Shown piece by piece: positions 27,901-36,157 of a stretch of 64,000 nt of DNA (position 1 is the stretch's first letter; every line of letters starts with the position of its first letter). This DNA is from Anolis sagrei (taxonomy: Eukaryota > Chordata > Lepidosauria > Squamata > Anolidae). The position numbers and the translations under genes were made by a program. The stretch is taken from positions 57,739,209 through 57,803,208 of the forward strand of contig NC_090022.1 in assembly GCF_037176765.1 (NCBI RefSeq), given 5' to 3'. Below the pieces are notes generated by a model. It made no database searches and was not told the origin of the DNA. It saw only the letters and a program-made list of their open reading frames with translations.

Positions 27901-30900
27901 AGTTGGCTGAGCCTTATGACTATTTTCTGGCACCTACATAGGAGGCTGCCTTATGTTGCATGAGATCATTGGGCCTTTTGGCCAAGTATAGTCTGTGCTA
28001 GCAGTCCTCCTCACCTTGATTGCCTTTAGATGCATTTAAGTGCAATCTCCGTCATCCAAAAACTACATGGTCAGGGAAAGGCTGGTGGTCAACATGGTCA
28101 AGGAGCAGCCCTCAAAGGTCCTCAATCAGAAGTTTTTCATAACTAAGCTGCCACAGATTCCTTCACTTGGAGATAATCATGGATTAGACCAGTGTATTCA
28201 TAGACACAAGGCATGTGCGTTGCCCCAGAGAAAGAAGGGATGTGTTTCACAATAGTGTTTAATGGCAAGGGCAGCTTAGCCCAGTTTGCCATAATGCTTT
28301 GGTTTCCAAGCCATGGAGAAGACACGTTTAGATGAAGTTAATACTTTGCCCTGCTGAATAAAAGTAAAGAACGGTAATGCAAGGTTGAATTCTCTAAAGC
28401 TAACAAATAGAGGCTGTAAAGTGTGTTTGCTTTTTTAGGTTTTGTGTGTTTTAGATTACCACAGTAAATACTGTCTTTTCCAAGATTAATATGAAATCAC
28501 AGTTAATTGCAGTTTACCATTGCTTTAGACATTTAAAAAATTAAAAATTAAACTTTCCTTTTATTTGCATATAAAGTGGCATAAGACTTTGTTTTTGAAC
28601 TGAATTAAACTTAACACACTATTTGGCTCTCTGTTTATCTTCCAGTTTCATGGGGGTTAGGGCTTCAAGCAAAAGCAAAAAGATTGCAAATTTAAAAAAA
28701 AACTTTTTAGCTGGGAGAACATTTCTCTAGGAATTTCTAGGTCCTCCAGAGAATGTTGATAATAATCTTACAGGAGGAATTAGAGAAACATTATTAGTCA
28801 AATCTGCCAGTAATTGAATCTGCAAAAATTAAACTCGCAAATATAGACGTCCAATTATGTCTGAATTTAATGGATTTAAATGAAATGTGTAGAATTCGTA
28901 TGTTAGTTTAGAATCCTACATATTTAGAATTTACTCCTAAATTGGCATGCAAAGTATTGGACTGCTGCTCCTTGATTTTGTGATATTCCCACATCCTCCC
29001 CCACCCGCAGAAGGCCTGGTGTCACTTGGGGAAAAGGAATTGTTACCCTACACTAGCCTCAAATCAAAAGCTTTAAGAGGAGAGAAAGAAACACATAGTT
29101 CTATTAGGTCTCAAAGAAAACTCTAAATATTTCGACTGCCTCTGTCATCCATTGTTCGAATTACTAGCTTTCACCTCTTGAGCTGAAGGCAAAGGCTAGG
29201 ACGTGGTTTGGTACCGAGTAGTAGGGGTGATCTGAATTCCAGAAACAACAAAACCTTGCTATCTTCTCAGAGGCTGGAGGGGGATCTAGAGGGTAGGCAT
29301 CTTGAGATCTGTTCCATTGTGTCCTCCAAAACTTAGCACAACCATATAAGTCTTTCACCATTCCATTTCCAGCTCCAAAGCAGAGAGATGGAGGAAAGAT
29401 GAGTTCTGTTCTTTACTTTTGCCAGAATATTTGCCATGGCATAGGTGGCAAGCAGAATTTTTAACTGCTGTTGCATGATTGCCCATACCAAAGGAAAAAA
29501 AATCCTAATGGTGACAGGTGGTGGCCTTATCAACCTGTGGGTCTGCTGTCCAAGGTCCTGAACCCCAGTCACCAAAACATGTTCAGCATATTGGATAGCG
29601 TCCTTTAAAAGTTCAGAGTAATACTCAGATGATCTCTATTTTGGCAGGTGAAGTCCCAAAACAGGTGAAAGTGAAAAAACTGAAGAATCTAAAGACGCTG
29701 GATTCTAAACCTGGTAACAAATTTCAGTATTTTAGACCTACTGCTTACAGTGGGTTTTTTGTTTTGTTTTTGTTTTTGTTTTTGGTGAGGAAGATCAGGC
29801 AGAAAAAAATGTGTATTTTTTCCCTCCTAGGTGTCTATACATCTTATAAGCCATACTTGAACAGAGATGAAGACATCATAAAACAGTTACAAAAGGTAGT
29901 CTTTCCGCCTAGTTGTTGAAGCATTGGTTGAATGGGAAGACAAAGTGGTGCATAATCCCAAAGTCCTTTGTGCAAAGCCCTCCCAATATCCTCAGCTTTT
30001 AAAAAATGTGATTGTGGTTTCCTGCTGAAATGTGATGCAAGCAACTACAGGCAGTGTGTGTGTGACTTCAAGTTGCTCATTGCCTGGTTATAACATGGGT
30101 TTCTTAGAGAATATTCAAGAGATAGTTTTGTTTCTGTTTTAGAAGCCTCTCTGAATACAAAGGTTTCAGGCTGCTGCCAGAAGGAGAACCAGGAAGAGGC
30201 CATTCTGTCCTCTCTGAGAAGGGAGTCCCAGAGCCCTGGGGTGACCACTGAGAGAGCTGCTTCTTGTGTCCCCAACAAAGCATGCTTGTGCTGGTGGTGG
30301 GACTGAGATAAGAATCTCTTCTGATGATCTCAGAGCTTTGACCTGCCCATACAAGAAGATACAATCTGCCAAATAGCCTGGCCCAAAGCCATATAGTGCT
30401 TAGAATTGTGCCAGAAACAAACTGGTAGCTAAAAAGAGCTATTATTACAAGGGAGTTGTGTGGTCCTTGTAGACAACTCCAGATTACAATCTGGTTGCAG
30501 GTCAATAATGGTGAAAGTACATGTGATATTAAAATGGTTTTACATGATAGGATTCATAGCATTGGAATTTCTTTCTCTTGTGGTAATGGTGATGTGCTCT
30601 GATTAAGTACTAAGCCCTACACTTTTGTTATGGCAAAGTGAGTGGGACAATTAAACACAAGCTAATAGTTTTGTACTTAGTTCTTGGCTTTTGGGGAAAG
30701 TGGAGGTCTGAAGCTCCCATACTCCTCAATTTTTTTGCAATCAAAATGTTGCCACAGAAGTTGCCATCCCTCACAACTAGCGGGAACAGTTTAGCCACAT
30801 TTGGGCGGAAACAGTTTAGCCACATTTCTAGGGGGCTTGGAGTTTTAGACCAAAGTGGTCTTTTCCCCACTTTCGGTCACTTACTGGTTGAGTAAAAAAT

Positions 30901-33900
30901 GCCTCTTGGACTCGGCAGTTGCCTAGCCTTGTTTTAAATAACCAGTCAAACTGAGGTTGCCTGATACATATAAATGTACCCAATGCACACAAATGTAAAG
31001 TGCATATGAGATGTATTTATAGATGGGTTATATAGTTAGTTAAACATCTTCAACAAATTTGGTTAATTATTGTCCTCATTTTTTGTTTTTGTTTTGTATT
31101 TTAGGGAGTACACCAAAAGCGTCCTGCAGAAGCCCAAAGCATAATCCTTCGACGTCATTTCTTGGAACTGACTCAGAGCTTCATTATTCCATTAGTAAGC
31201 TTCTGTGAAATTTTCTGAAGGTTTTGCTGTGGACTCCTCTTTGAATACCTGGTCAATGGCCTGTAGGGTCCCCCAGGACTCTGTTTTGTCCCCCATGCTA
31301 TTTAACGTATACAAGAAACCACTGGGAGAGGTCATCTGGAATTTTGGAGTATGGTACCACCTATATGTGGATGACACCAAGCTCTATTACTTCTTCCCAC
31401 CTAAAGCCAAGTAATCTGTCCTGACCATAAACCAATGTCTGCCATCAGTAATGAAATGGATGAGGGCAAAAAAATTGAAACTTCATCCAGACTAGTGGGT
31501 TAAAGCACTGAGCTGATGAGCTTGTTGATCGAAAGGTCGCAGGTTCGATTCCGGGGAGCGGCGTGAGCTTCCGCTGTCAGCCCTAGCTTCTGCCAACCTA
31601 GCAGTTCGAAAACATGCAAATGTGAGTAGATCAATAGGTACCGCTCCGGCGGGAAGGTAACGGCGCTCCATGCAGTCATGCCGGCCACATGACCTTGGAG
31701 GTGTCTACGGACAACGCTGGCTCTTCGGCTTAGAAATGGAGATGAGCACCACACCCCAGAGTCAGACATGACTGGACTTAATGTCAGGGGACTACCTTTA
31801 CCTTTTAAAAAGAGGTGCTTCTGGCTAGTCGGAAAGCAGATCAGGGAATAGGAATTCTGCCTGTGCTGAATGAGGTCACTCTCCTCCCATTTATTTTTAG
31901 ATGCTTTGAAACAAAGGAAACATATGTTTGGATTGGTCAGATCAGAGATAAAAATATAAGCATATTTTGCACTTCATTTGTTTCCCTCTTTTTTCCCAGG
32001 AACGATATGTAGCAAGTTTGATGCCTTTGCAAAAAAGCATATCACCTTGGAAGGTGAGAATATCTTCAAGCAGAACATTAATTCTGTCAACAGCTACCGT
32101 CTTGTGCTCTGTTTACTTACTGCTGTGTTTCCCTTGTAGAGTCCACCACAGTTGAAACCATTCAACCAAGAGGAATTTATGAAAACACTTGAGAAAACAG
32201 GGCCTCAACTTACCTCTAAATTAAAAGGAGATTGGATAGGACTGTACCGGTAACTTTGTTATGTATAAATATAAATTAAATAGAGCCTTAGCTAAATCAA
32301 AATAGTGTATCCTAAAGCAACAACTTTGGGAAAAACCTTGCCTCTAATACTAACCGAATTGTTATCCAAAATGTTGGGATAATTTCAAATAGGAAAAAAA
32401 AACATTTAAAACGTAAAGCAGCAACAACAGCAGTTTAGCAGCTCAGAGACCTCCAGTGCTAATAGTTCAGCAAATGAGCTTCAGCAATGGCAGAAGCAGA
32501 ATCAAGCTGAACTACATTTCTCTATAAGGAAGTCTGGGCCCAACTGTGCAATTATTTTTCTATAGAGACATCTGTATCTCTCTATACACACAGGAGAAGA
32601 ACAAAATGGAGGACTCGGGTTTGCCATATACTTTGAACAAAAAGAGGCATGTCCCTGAGAAGTATCAATATAACAAATAGGAGAAATTGGGGCGGGGGGG
32701 GGGGGGATAATAGAGTGACAGGTAGACAAAGAGGGCGATGGGGAACGAACTTTCTCTGCCAGCTGGCTTATCTGCCTAACCCTTTCCTTGATGAGGACTA
32801 CAAATGTGAGCAGGATGTAGTTGGGTTCCAACATACGAGGGATATCTGGAAAGTAAGGTTACAAGGTTTCTTTTTAAACACAAAAAATGAATATATTCTA
32901 ATAAAACTTACATGCATAGGTATTACATTATATGTTCCACATAATCACCATTCAGTTCAATACATTTTGTCATCCATGCAACAAGTTTTTGATGCCTGTG
33001 TCATAGAACTCTCCCACCTCCTTTTTCAGCCAGCTCACCACTTTGATTTTCACCTCCTCATCGGAAAAGGTTTTCACCAAGGTGTTTCTTCAATTTAGTG
33101 AACAGATGATAGTCACTGGGTGCGAGATCGGGGCTGTCAAAGGGGTGGCTTAAAACATCCTAACAAAATGAAGTCAACAACTCTTGTGTTGCATGAGTGG
33201 TGTGTGGACACGCATTGTCATGCAGGAGACAGACTCCCGCTGTCGCCATCCCACGACATTTGTTTTGGATGACTGCAAAGCTTCTTCGTGGTCTCACAGT
33301 ATCTTGCAGCATTGATTGTTTCACTTCTTTCCAAAAAAATCAACGAGAAGAACCCCTTTTCTCTCCCAAAACACTGACGCCACGATTTTTCTCATGATGA
33401 ATCGCAGCTAAGTTCATGCCCTTAGCATTTAGGTAGTGTATTACAGAGTGAACTTCACACTTGGCGGGAAATGAAATGAGGACGCTAATTTCTAACCTTC
33501 ACCACAATGTCAGTCAATGAGCTACTAACGACTGGCACTGCTCGTTCACTTCCGCTAGCTTTCCACTGCACGACAGTGTTACCAACTTCCCTCGCGAAAT
33601 TCCCCACGAGAGCTACGTGCCTTGTAACCTTACCTTCTGGATAACCCTCATAAAATAATGTTACAGTTACATCACTTCTAACTCATAGGGATGTATACAT
33701 TTGCTTAGCTCACATTTTGCATTTATAGAGCATTTCTTGATTAATATATAACATCTGAATTTATAAAAGTATATTAATCGTATGCCAGTGTACTACATGG
33801 AAACAGGATTTATAAATGGCTTAGCAAAGAAACTAGAAGCATCAGCTACAGATTTTTGTTCATATTAATCCATTTTGGACTTGGCAGGAGAAGGAATTTA

Positions 33901-36157
33901 GCTGTGAAAGTAACAAACACAAAATATTTTGTCAATAATAGTTGGTTGTAAAATAACAAGCCATTGTTATGGAAAAGAATTGGTATGTCATGCAGATTGT
34001 TATTTTTGTGGAGAGTTTTTCAGGCTGTCCAACATGCAACGGTATTGCTTAGGTTTAATTTTTAAGTTCCTTTGTTTTATAAGGAAGAAAATGACCACAG
34101 GTTAGATTTCAGAACTAAATCTAATAACATTATTTTCCCCTTTTATCATATAGGCATTTTTTGAAATCTTCTAACTTTGATGGATGGTTCAGAACACGGC
34201 GGAAAGAAATGACGCAGAAACTGGAGGCGCTGCATTTAGAAGCATTGTGCAACGAGGTTAGAAAAGTGGCTTTGCCTTACGCCATTTCTTTTTTGTGCAC
34301 CCTGGATTTTAAAAAAAAACATACTATATTTTTGAAGTTCAATTTAATTTGAGATATCTAAACTCCTTGTTGTCTTAACTGGTCTTCTGCAAACCACTAC
34401 ATTTTATCGAAGTAGTTTATTTACATGTGCTTATTTAACATGAACCACCCTGAGATACATTACGCTGAGAAATATTAAATAAATAAGCACAGGTAAATAA
34501 ACTAATGGCTGCTTTAATAAAATGAGGTGGTTTGCAGAAGACCACTTAAGACAATAAGCAGTTTAGATATCTCAATGAAGATGTAACTCTGAAATATTTT
34601 TGTGAAATATGTATCTAAATGTTTCCTAAAAGTAACTAATTTTGCCTTTTGATACATAGGACCTGCTTTTCTGGAGTCAGAAGCACACTGAGGTGGAAAC
34701 AGTGGACCTAGTCTTAAAATTAAAGGATAAATTGGTATGTGGTTTCGTATATCTATATCAGAATTTAAAGTGTTTGTATGTTTCTCTGTTCTAAGGTCAT
34801 GCAAGTTCGCATGCTTGATCAGAATTACCAAACTAAGTGCCCTGATAGTGCCCAAACTAAGATTGTAGTGAGAATTTGGGTTTGATTCCTCAACTGTTTT
34901 GCTTATCTTCTGAACAAACACTTTTAAATTCTGTACTTTTTGCTCTAGAATACATTCTTATTGGCCAGTTTTGGCATTCCAAAACACTTGGCGCTTGTTG
35001 TCTTAACTGCAGTGGTTTGCAGAAGACCAGTTTCCCCACTATTTGGGGAAAAAGAACTAGCATGCCCCCCCCCCCCCAAAAAAAAAATAGCTTCACTAGT
35101 TCCAGAATTTTTAAATCTCTAATCTAGATCTTCTTATTGGTCTTATTTGGTCTTCTCTTAGATGAGAAGCAGAAATATTTTGGTATTAGGATGGGTCCAT
35201 AAATGCTTTCCCTCTTGACTGTCCAGATGATGAAAGGAAAAACTCCTGTGACTAGAATGAAGAAGGGAAGTACAGAAGAGATAGGGCTAGTATTTATGCA
35301 GATAATCCCCAGTATTCCTACAACTATTAGGAGTAGGTAGTTGCCCTGAGATTTTTGCCTATATTTTCCATCTAAATTATGAGTACAAGTGACCTTATCC
35401 ATATCATGAACTGTTCATACCTTGTCTGTATTGACATTAGTGTTCCCTTGAACTCTGATATCCTACATTATGTTGTGTTGCCATCCCTCTAGCTTCCAAT
35501 TTTCTTCTGGTTATAAGGGAGATTTCAGAAAAGTTTTTCTGAATATTGTGCCTCCTTCTTTATAGCTAATCCCACAACATTTACTGGATAAATATCCTTT
35601 GGGGAAATACTGTTATTGAGGTTTTCCCTGTTTAATTTAAAACTGTGGTCACTTTTATTGAGGAAATGTTGAATAGGGAATCTGCTTTGGTTTAGCAACT
35701 ATAATCACAAAATAGTAAACTGCATTACACAAAATGAGACTTTTGGGGCCACATAACTCAGTATGGTCTGCAATGACTGAAAATGGCTCTTCAGTGTCTG
35801 AGACATAGATCTTTCCTATTGCTGTCAGGAAATGTAAGGAATTTTTGCTTGGGGCCTTTTGCATGCAAACTATATACTTTGCCATTTTACGGTGTCCCTT
35901 TCCCAAACAACAGGTTTCAATAAAAATACTATTTGTGTACATAGTTGGGAAGTTATTTCCTTTTGATATCTGTGTCTACAGGTGACTTCAGCATTTCCAT
36001 AAATTCTTATGTGTTTTTTCTGTGATTATAGGCTGATGGGAAGAACTTGCCGGTGAATCCTGGCACTATGGAAAAGTTACATAAGCACATTGATTCGATT
36101 ATACTTGCTCAGCCAGAAGATTTGCAGGGCATCTTGACCAAAACGGGCTCAACGTGA
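1354..36157 (+). CDS. DENND6A: DENN domain-containing protein 6A (Rab14 exchange factor), 20 coding exons
   Basis: Coding exons: 1354-1548, 8452-8490, 8567-8609, 11135-11247, 12343-12423, 13212-13317, 17069-17148, 17901-17963, 21383-21438, 22218-22340, 22822-22917, 26713-26807, 29648-29713, 29831-29895, 31105-31194, 32000-32053, 32140-32249, 34154-34256, 34660-34734, 36032-36157. All phases join without a break, all introns are GT-AG, and the total is 1779 nt or 592 residues plus stop (human protein about 608). The family product is a tripartite DENN protein that activates Rab14 and controls endosomal recycling, including ADAM10/N-cadherin traffic. Recognisable blocks include [20 protein letters not shown] in exon 1, [13 protein letters not shown] in exon 4, [14 protein letters not shown] in exon 5, [14 protein letters not shown] in exon 10, [20 protein letters not shown] in exon 12, and [14 protein letters not shown] across exons 17-18. 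The start at 1354 was chosen because the protein upstream in the same frame has no family resemblance. Most of the difference in length from human lies in the low-complexity N-terminus. Confidence 0.97.
1571..1599 (+). repeat. (GTGA)n microsatellite just inside DENND6A intron 1
   Basis: A short tetranucleotide run 23 bases after the exon 1 donor. It contains five overlapping copies of GTGAGT, the consensus 5' splice site. Confidence 0.9.
1725..2024. repeat. AT-rich low-complexity block
   Basis: About 300 bases composed almost entirely of imperfect TAATAT/ATAATA units. A similar block follows at 2705-2790. No gene signal is visible. Confidence 0.8.
2027..2710. mobile_element. Tigger/pogo-like MITE, interrupted by a hAT element
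   Basis: The left end CAGTAGAG continues after an inserted element as TCTCGCTTATCCAAC (from 2392). The right end at 2688-2710 reads GTTGGATAAGCGAGAC, the reverse complement of the left. A TA precedes the left end. A second, uninterrupted member lies at 25859-26135. Confidence 0.75.
2035..2383. mobile_element. hAT (Charlie-like) nonautonomous element nested in a Tigger-like MITE
   Basis: 349 bp with terminal inverted repeats (CAGGGGTCCTCAAACT at the left, AGTTTGAGGACCCTTG at the right) and a perfect 8-bp target duplication CAGTAGAG at 2027-2034 and 2384-2391, the hAT signature. The inside includes a piece of the CORE-like SINE tail (about 2265-2315). The same family recurs at 41999-42354. Confidence 0.9.
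2789..2938 (+). mobile_element. Sauria-type SINE, 3' part
   Basis: Matches the 3' half of the full copies at 20721 and 31487 (CCTTGGAGGTGT, AATGGAGATGAGCAC, ending in ACTTAATGTCAAGGGGAAAC). The 5' tRNA-derived head is missing. Confidence 0.85.
3000..3105 (+). mobile_element. L2/CR1-type LINE 3' end
   Basis: Ends with the GAGCCACTTTGAGTCGC block followed by a GGAATATAAATAAATAAAT tail, the common 3' terminus of these LINEs in this window. Confidence 0.65.
3322..3550. mobile_element. Foldback MITE, about 229 bp
   Basis: Terminal inverted repeats: CTAGGGCCCCATCCTCACTG at the left and GATCAGTGTAGATAAGGCCT at the right. The same family with similar length (227 bp) is at 51144-51370. The superfamily was not assigned because no clean target duplication was seen. 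Confidence 0.55.
3541..3740 (+). mobile_element. CORE/MIR-like tRNA SINE
   Basis: Contains GACTCTGGAGACCAG, the B-box-like GTTTGAACCCC, and the MIR-like core GTGACCTTGGGCAAGTC followed by CTCTCAGCCTCAG. The tail includes AACAAATCTTGCCAATAAAA. Another fragment lies in reverse at 22960-23068. Confidence 0.75.
4303..4365. mobile_element. Fragment of a hAT foldback element
   Basis: GCAGGCATGGGCAAACTTTG followed by the CTCCCACAATTCCTAACAGC motif matches the left half of the foldback element at 62297-62480. The right half is not present. Confidence 0.55.
4395..4495 (+). mobile_element. LINE (L2/CR1-type) 3' end
   Basis: Holds a duplicated GTATTATGAGTCCCCCAA unit and the terminal GGGGTGAGAAAAGCGGTATA block followed by an AAATAAATAA tail. 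Confidence 0.55.
4500..5700. other. DENND6A intron 1, no recognised element
   Basis: I see no exon, RNA gene or clear repeat in this stretch, apart from a short (CTAT)n run near 5112. The small open frames present have no recognisable similarity. Confidence 0.5.
5725..5859 (+). mobile_element. 135-bp palindromic hAT MITE, copy 1
   Basis: Near-perfect palindrome with ends CAGTGGTTCTCAACCTGTGG and its complement. Flanked by a perfect 8-bp duplication TTCTAGAA at 5717-5724 and 5860-5867, which is itself a palindrome. One of five copies of identical length in the first half of DENND6A. Confidence 0.95.
5870..7540. other. DENND6A intron 1, no recognised element
   Basis: About 1.7 kb of ordinary intronic sequence with no exon, RNA gene or repeat that I can name. 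Confidence 0.5.
7552..7686 (+). mobile_element. 135-bp palindromic hAT MITE, copy 2
   Basis: Same family and length as the copy at 5725. Perfect 8-bp target duplication CCCTAGTG at 7544-7551 and 7687-7694. Confidence 0.95.
8620..9980. other. DENND6A intron 3, left part, no recognised element
   Basis: No coding exon or named repeat recognised between exon 3 and the MITE at 9989. Short open frames at 9190-9411 (minus) and 9759-9971 (plus) look like chance. Confidence 0.5.
9989..10123 (+). mobile_element. 135-bp palindromic hAT MITE, copy 3
   Basis: Same family and length as copies 1 and 2. Perfect 8-bp target duplication ACTTAGGG at 9981-9988 and 10124-10131. Confidence 0.95.
11571..11705 (-). 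mobile_element. 135-bp palindromic hAT MITE, copy 4 (reverse)
   Basis: Same length. The asymmetric centre (CCTAACAGCTGGTAAACTGG) shows it is inserted in the opposite direction to the other copies. Target duplication CTCTAATC at 11563-11570 and CTCTAATT at 11706-11713 (7 of 8). Confidence 0.9.
12040..12262 (+). mobile_element. tRNA-headed SINE (short lizard family)
   Basis: Starts with GAGCCCCCGATGGCGCAATA, a tRNA A-box-like head followed by GGTTAAACCCTTG, has a body with CATGCGGGGACATGAGAGAA, and ends in CTCAAGTCGCTCCTGACACA. Reverse copies are at 13836, 58203 and 61652. It lies 80 bases before DENND6A exon 5. Confidence 0.85.
13655..13789 (+). mobile_element. 135-bp palindromic hAT MITE, copy 5
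   Basis: Same family and length. The flanks share GGCTAG on both sides, but the 8-bp duplication is not intact, so a small later loss at one side is likely. Confidence 0.9.
13836..14103 (-). mobile_element. tRNA-headed SINE with 14-bp target duplication, inside CR1
   Basis: Reverse orientation, from CAAGCGCAACTTGAGAAAGT to the head GGTTTAACCCATTGCACCAC. Flanked by a perfect duplication TGTATTAATGACTT at 13822-13835 and 14104-14117, as expected from LINE-driven insertion. Confidence 0.9.
14516..14931. mobile_element. Tc1/mariner-type nonautonomous element inside CR1
   Basis: Ends CAGGCAGTCCCCAAGATAGG and, inverted, CAGGCAGTCCTTGTGTTACA. A TA precedes the left end, and the right flank is TC where TA would be expected. 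The host CR1 sequence resumes with CTGTGTCCGGTTTTGGGCAC on the other side. A (CA)n run lies near 14610. Confidence 0.75.
15691..15706 (+). repeat. Poly-G run of about 16
   Basis: Uninterrupted G tract in DENND6A intron 6. Similar tracts occur at 32692-32706 and 62059-62071. Confidence 0.9.
15737..15962. mobile_element. Foldback of two Penelope-like terminal repeats
   Basis: The terminal sequence CCAAGGCTTTCATGGTTG is followed by GGCTGTATGGCCATTTTCTA and then by its own reverse complement (CAGATGAAGGCGAAACATGA through CATACAACACCCC). No coding part remains between the two arms. A second, shorter pair is at 18394-18540. Confidence 0.65.
15970..17060. other. DENND6A intron 6, right part, no recognised element
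   Basis: About 1.1 kb with no named feature. Phrases such as GAACTCCCAGCATCC appear only further right. Weak hAT-like decayed sequence may be present near 16540. Confidence 0.4.
18178..18300 (+). mobile_element. L2-type LINE 3' end
   Basis: Carries GTGAGCCGCCGGAGTCCC, GGGGAGATGGTGGTGGGTTA and a CAAATAAAG tail running into (ATT)n. A second such end lies at 18545-18728, with a Penelope terminal foldback between them. Confidence 0.75.
18394..18540. mobile_element. Penelope-like terminal foldback
   Basis: Two arms of about 65 bases in inverted orientation around the centre CTCCTGACGTCAGGAG, which is a perfect palindrome. The outer arm carries the CCATGAAAGCCTTCGACAAT end shared with the other copies. 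Confidence 0.7.
18545..18728 (+). mobile_element. L2-type LINE 3' end
   Basis: TCTGTAAGCCGCCTCGAGTC followed by GGAGAGATGGTGGTGGG and an AAAATAAAGTC tail. Confidence 0.75.
19020..20650 (+). pseudogene. Decayed hAT transposase (ZBED5/Charlie-like)
   Basis: Conceptual fragments in plus orientation include LQMDECTDI (near 19376) and [16 protein letters not shown] with [15 protein letters not shown] (19770-19880). These match the conserved middle of hAT transposases of the ZBED5/SCAND3 type (TDI motif, then an HTEVRWLSRG-like block and a DELxxFL block). The frame is broken many times. The right end ATAATACAGAAAAGTTTAGG then AACTGCTG near 20590-20620 resembles a Charlie-type terminus. This is a DNA transposon remnant. 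Confidence 0.6.
20721..21028 (+). mobile_element. Sauria-type SINE, near full length
   Basis: tRNA-derived head (TGGCACAGCTAGTTAAGCCG, B box-like GACAGTTCAAATC), body with CAAACACATGCAAATGTGAG and TAGATCAATAGGTACCAC, and a Bov-B-like tail ending in CAACCTTTACCTTTAC. Confidence 0.9.
21125..21210 (+). mobile_element. LINE 3' end fragment
   Basis: CCCCTCGGGCTGAGAGGGGC followed by GGTCAATAAATGC and AATAAAT repeats. Confidence 0.6.
22960..23068 (-). mobile_element. CORE/MIR-like SINE tail (reverse)
   Basis: GTTGTGTGCTTTCAGGTTGT, CCAACTTATGG and GGCAAGATCTGTTCAGAGG are the reversed tail of the SINE at 3541-3740. Confidence 0.6.
23072..23450 (-). mobile_element. CR1 LINE 3' end (reverse)
   Basis: Starts with ATAGAATCATAGAATTTGAA and GTCCAGTCCAACCCCC, the reverse complement of the CR1 3' terminus, and continues through ACTCCTAATAATGCAGTC and CTGCCGCATTAAACTGTTG. 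Confidence 0.8.
23460..24420. other. DENND6A intron 11, no recognised element
   Basis: No exon and no repeat that I can name. Some decayed repeat is likely but cannot be assigned by eye. Confidence 0.4.
24424..24545. mobile_element. Decayed hAT foldback element
   Basis: Begins AGCAGGCCTGGGCAAGGTGC, has inverted halves around CCCATCAGCCATAGTC, and contains GGGAGTTGCAGTTCAACA. It resembles the intact element at 62297-62480 but is more diverged. Confidence 0.5.
24671..25396 (-). mobile_element. Nonautonomous Helitron inserted in CR1
   Basis: Read on the minus strand, the element begins TCTATATAAATAAAAATG (5'-TC) and ends with GTCACAGCAACGC, a short decayed hairpin region, and CTAGT. It sits between A and T, the Helitron target preference. 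It contains a (CTTCC)-type run near 24716-24750, a (CTAT)n run at 24904-24962, and an inverted pair of arms on either side of the latter. Confidence 0.8.
24846..25007. repeat. Inverted repeat around a (CTAT)n microsatellite, inside the Helitron
   Basis: Left arm CTATTCTTGGACTGCAACTT and right arm AGTTGCAGTCCAGGAATAG, about 40 bases each, separated by the tetranucleotide array. Confidence 0.8.
25859..26135. mobile_element. Tigger/pogo-like MITE, complete
   Basis: 277 bp. Left end CAGTAGAGTCTTGCTTATCC, right end GTTGGATAAGCGAGATTGTA then CTG, flanked by TA at 25857-25858 and 26136-26137. Internal sequence is GC-richer than the surroundings. Confidence 0.85.
26815..29640. other. DENND6A intron 12, mostly unassigned
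   Basis: About 2.8 kb without a recognised exon. It holds a near-identical 30-base direct repeat (27088-27117 and 28302-28331, one difference) that I could not assign to a family. Several small open frames here have no recognisable similarity. Confidence 0.4.
30180..30400 (+). mobile_element. L2/CR1-type LINE fragment
   Basis: Blocks such as AAGGGAGTCCCAGAGCCC and GATCTCAGAGCTTTGACC resemble the 3' coding part seen in the copy at 42430-42560. Decayed. Confidence 0.5.
31205..31480 (+). mobile_element. L2-type LINE reverse transcriptase fragment
   Basis: The plus frame reads [20 protein letters not shown] and then [13 protein letters not shown], the QGSVLSPxLFN and YADDTQLY motifs (RT blocks 4 and 5) with small changes. 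The fragment directly follows the donor of DENND6A exon 15. Confidence 0.85.
31487..31808 (+). mobile_element. Sauria-type SINE, full length
   Basis: Best preserved copy in the window. It has head AGTGGGTTAAAGCACTGAGC, B box GGTCGCAGGTTCGATTCC, body with GATCAATAGGTACCGCTCC and ATGGAGATGAGCACCACACC, and tail GACTTAATGTCAGGGG followed by TACCTTTACC. The tail resembles the Bov-B 3' end. Confidence 0.93.
32836..33650 (-). mobile_element. mariner-type DNA transposon, internally shortened
   Basis: 815 bp between TA dinucleotides (32834-32835, 33651-33652), with inverted ends CGAGGGATATCTGGAAAGTA and TGAGGGTTATCCAGAAGGTA. On the minus strand, fragments such as [40 protein letters not shown] and [17 protein letters not shown] match the C-terminal half of mariner transposases, including the [12 protein letters not shown] block with the third catalytic Asp. 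The N-terminal half is missing and the frame is broken, so the copy is inactive. Confidence 0.88.
34351..34573. repeat. Long foldback (inverted repeat) in DENND6A intron 18
   Basis: Outer ends GAGATATCTAAACTCCTTGT and, inverted, GAGATATCTAAACTGCTTAT. Arms of about 95-105 bases share GGTCTTCTGCAAACCAC and ATTTTAT and are separated by a short loop near 34445-34460. A scrambled mini-copy lies at 34994-35031. It is probably a MITE of unassigned superfamily. Confidence 0.75.
35065..35088 (+). repeat. C-run joined to A-run
   Basis: About 13 C followed by about 9 A, in DENND6A intron 19. Confidence 0.85.

Noticed and set aside
35124-35402. 92-codon minus-strand frame with two hydrophobic segments in DENND6A intron 19
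   Set aside because: It looks like a small membrane protein ([15 protein letters not shown] and [17 protein letters not shown]) but has no recognisable family, no promoter signs and no partner exon. AT-rich introns often give such frames.
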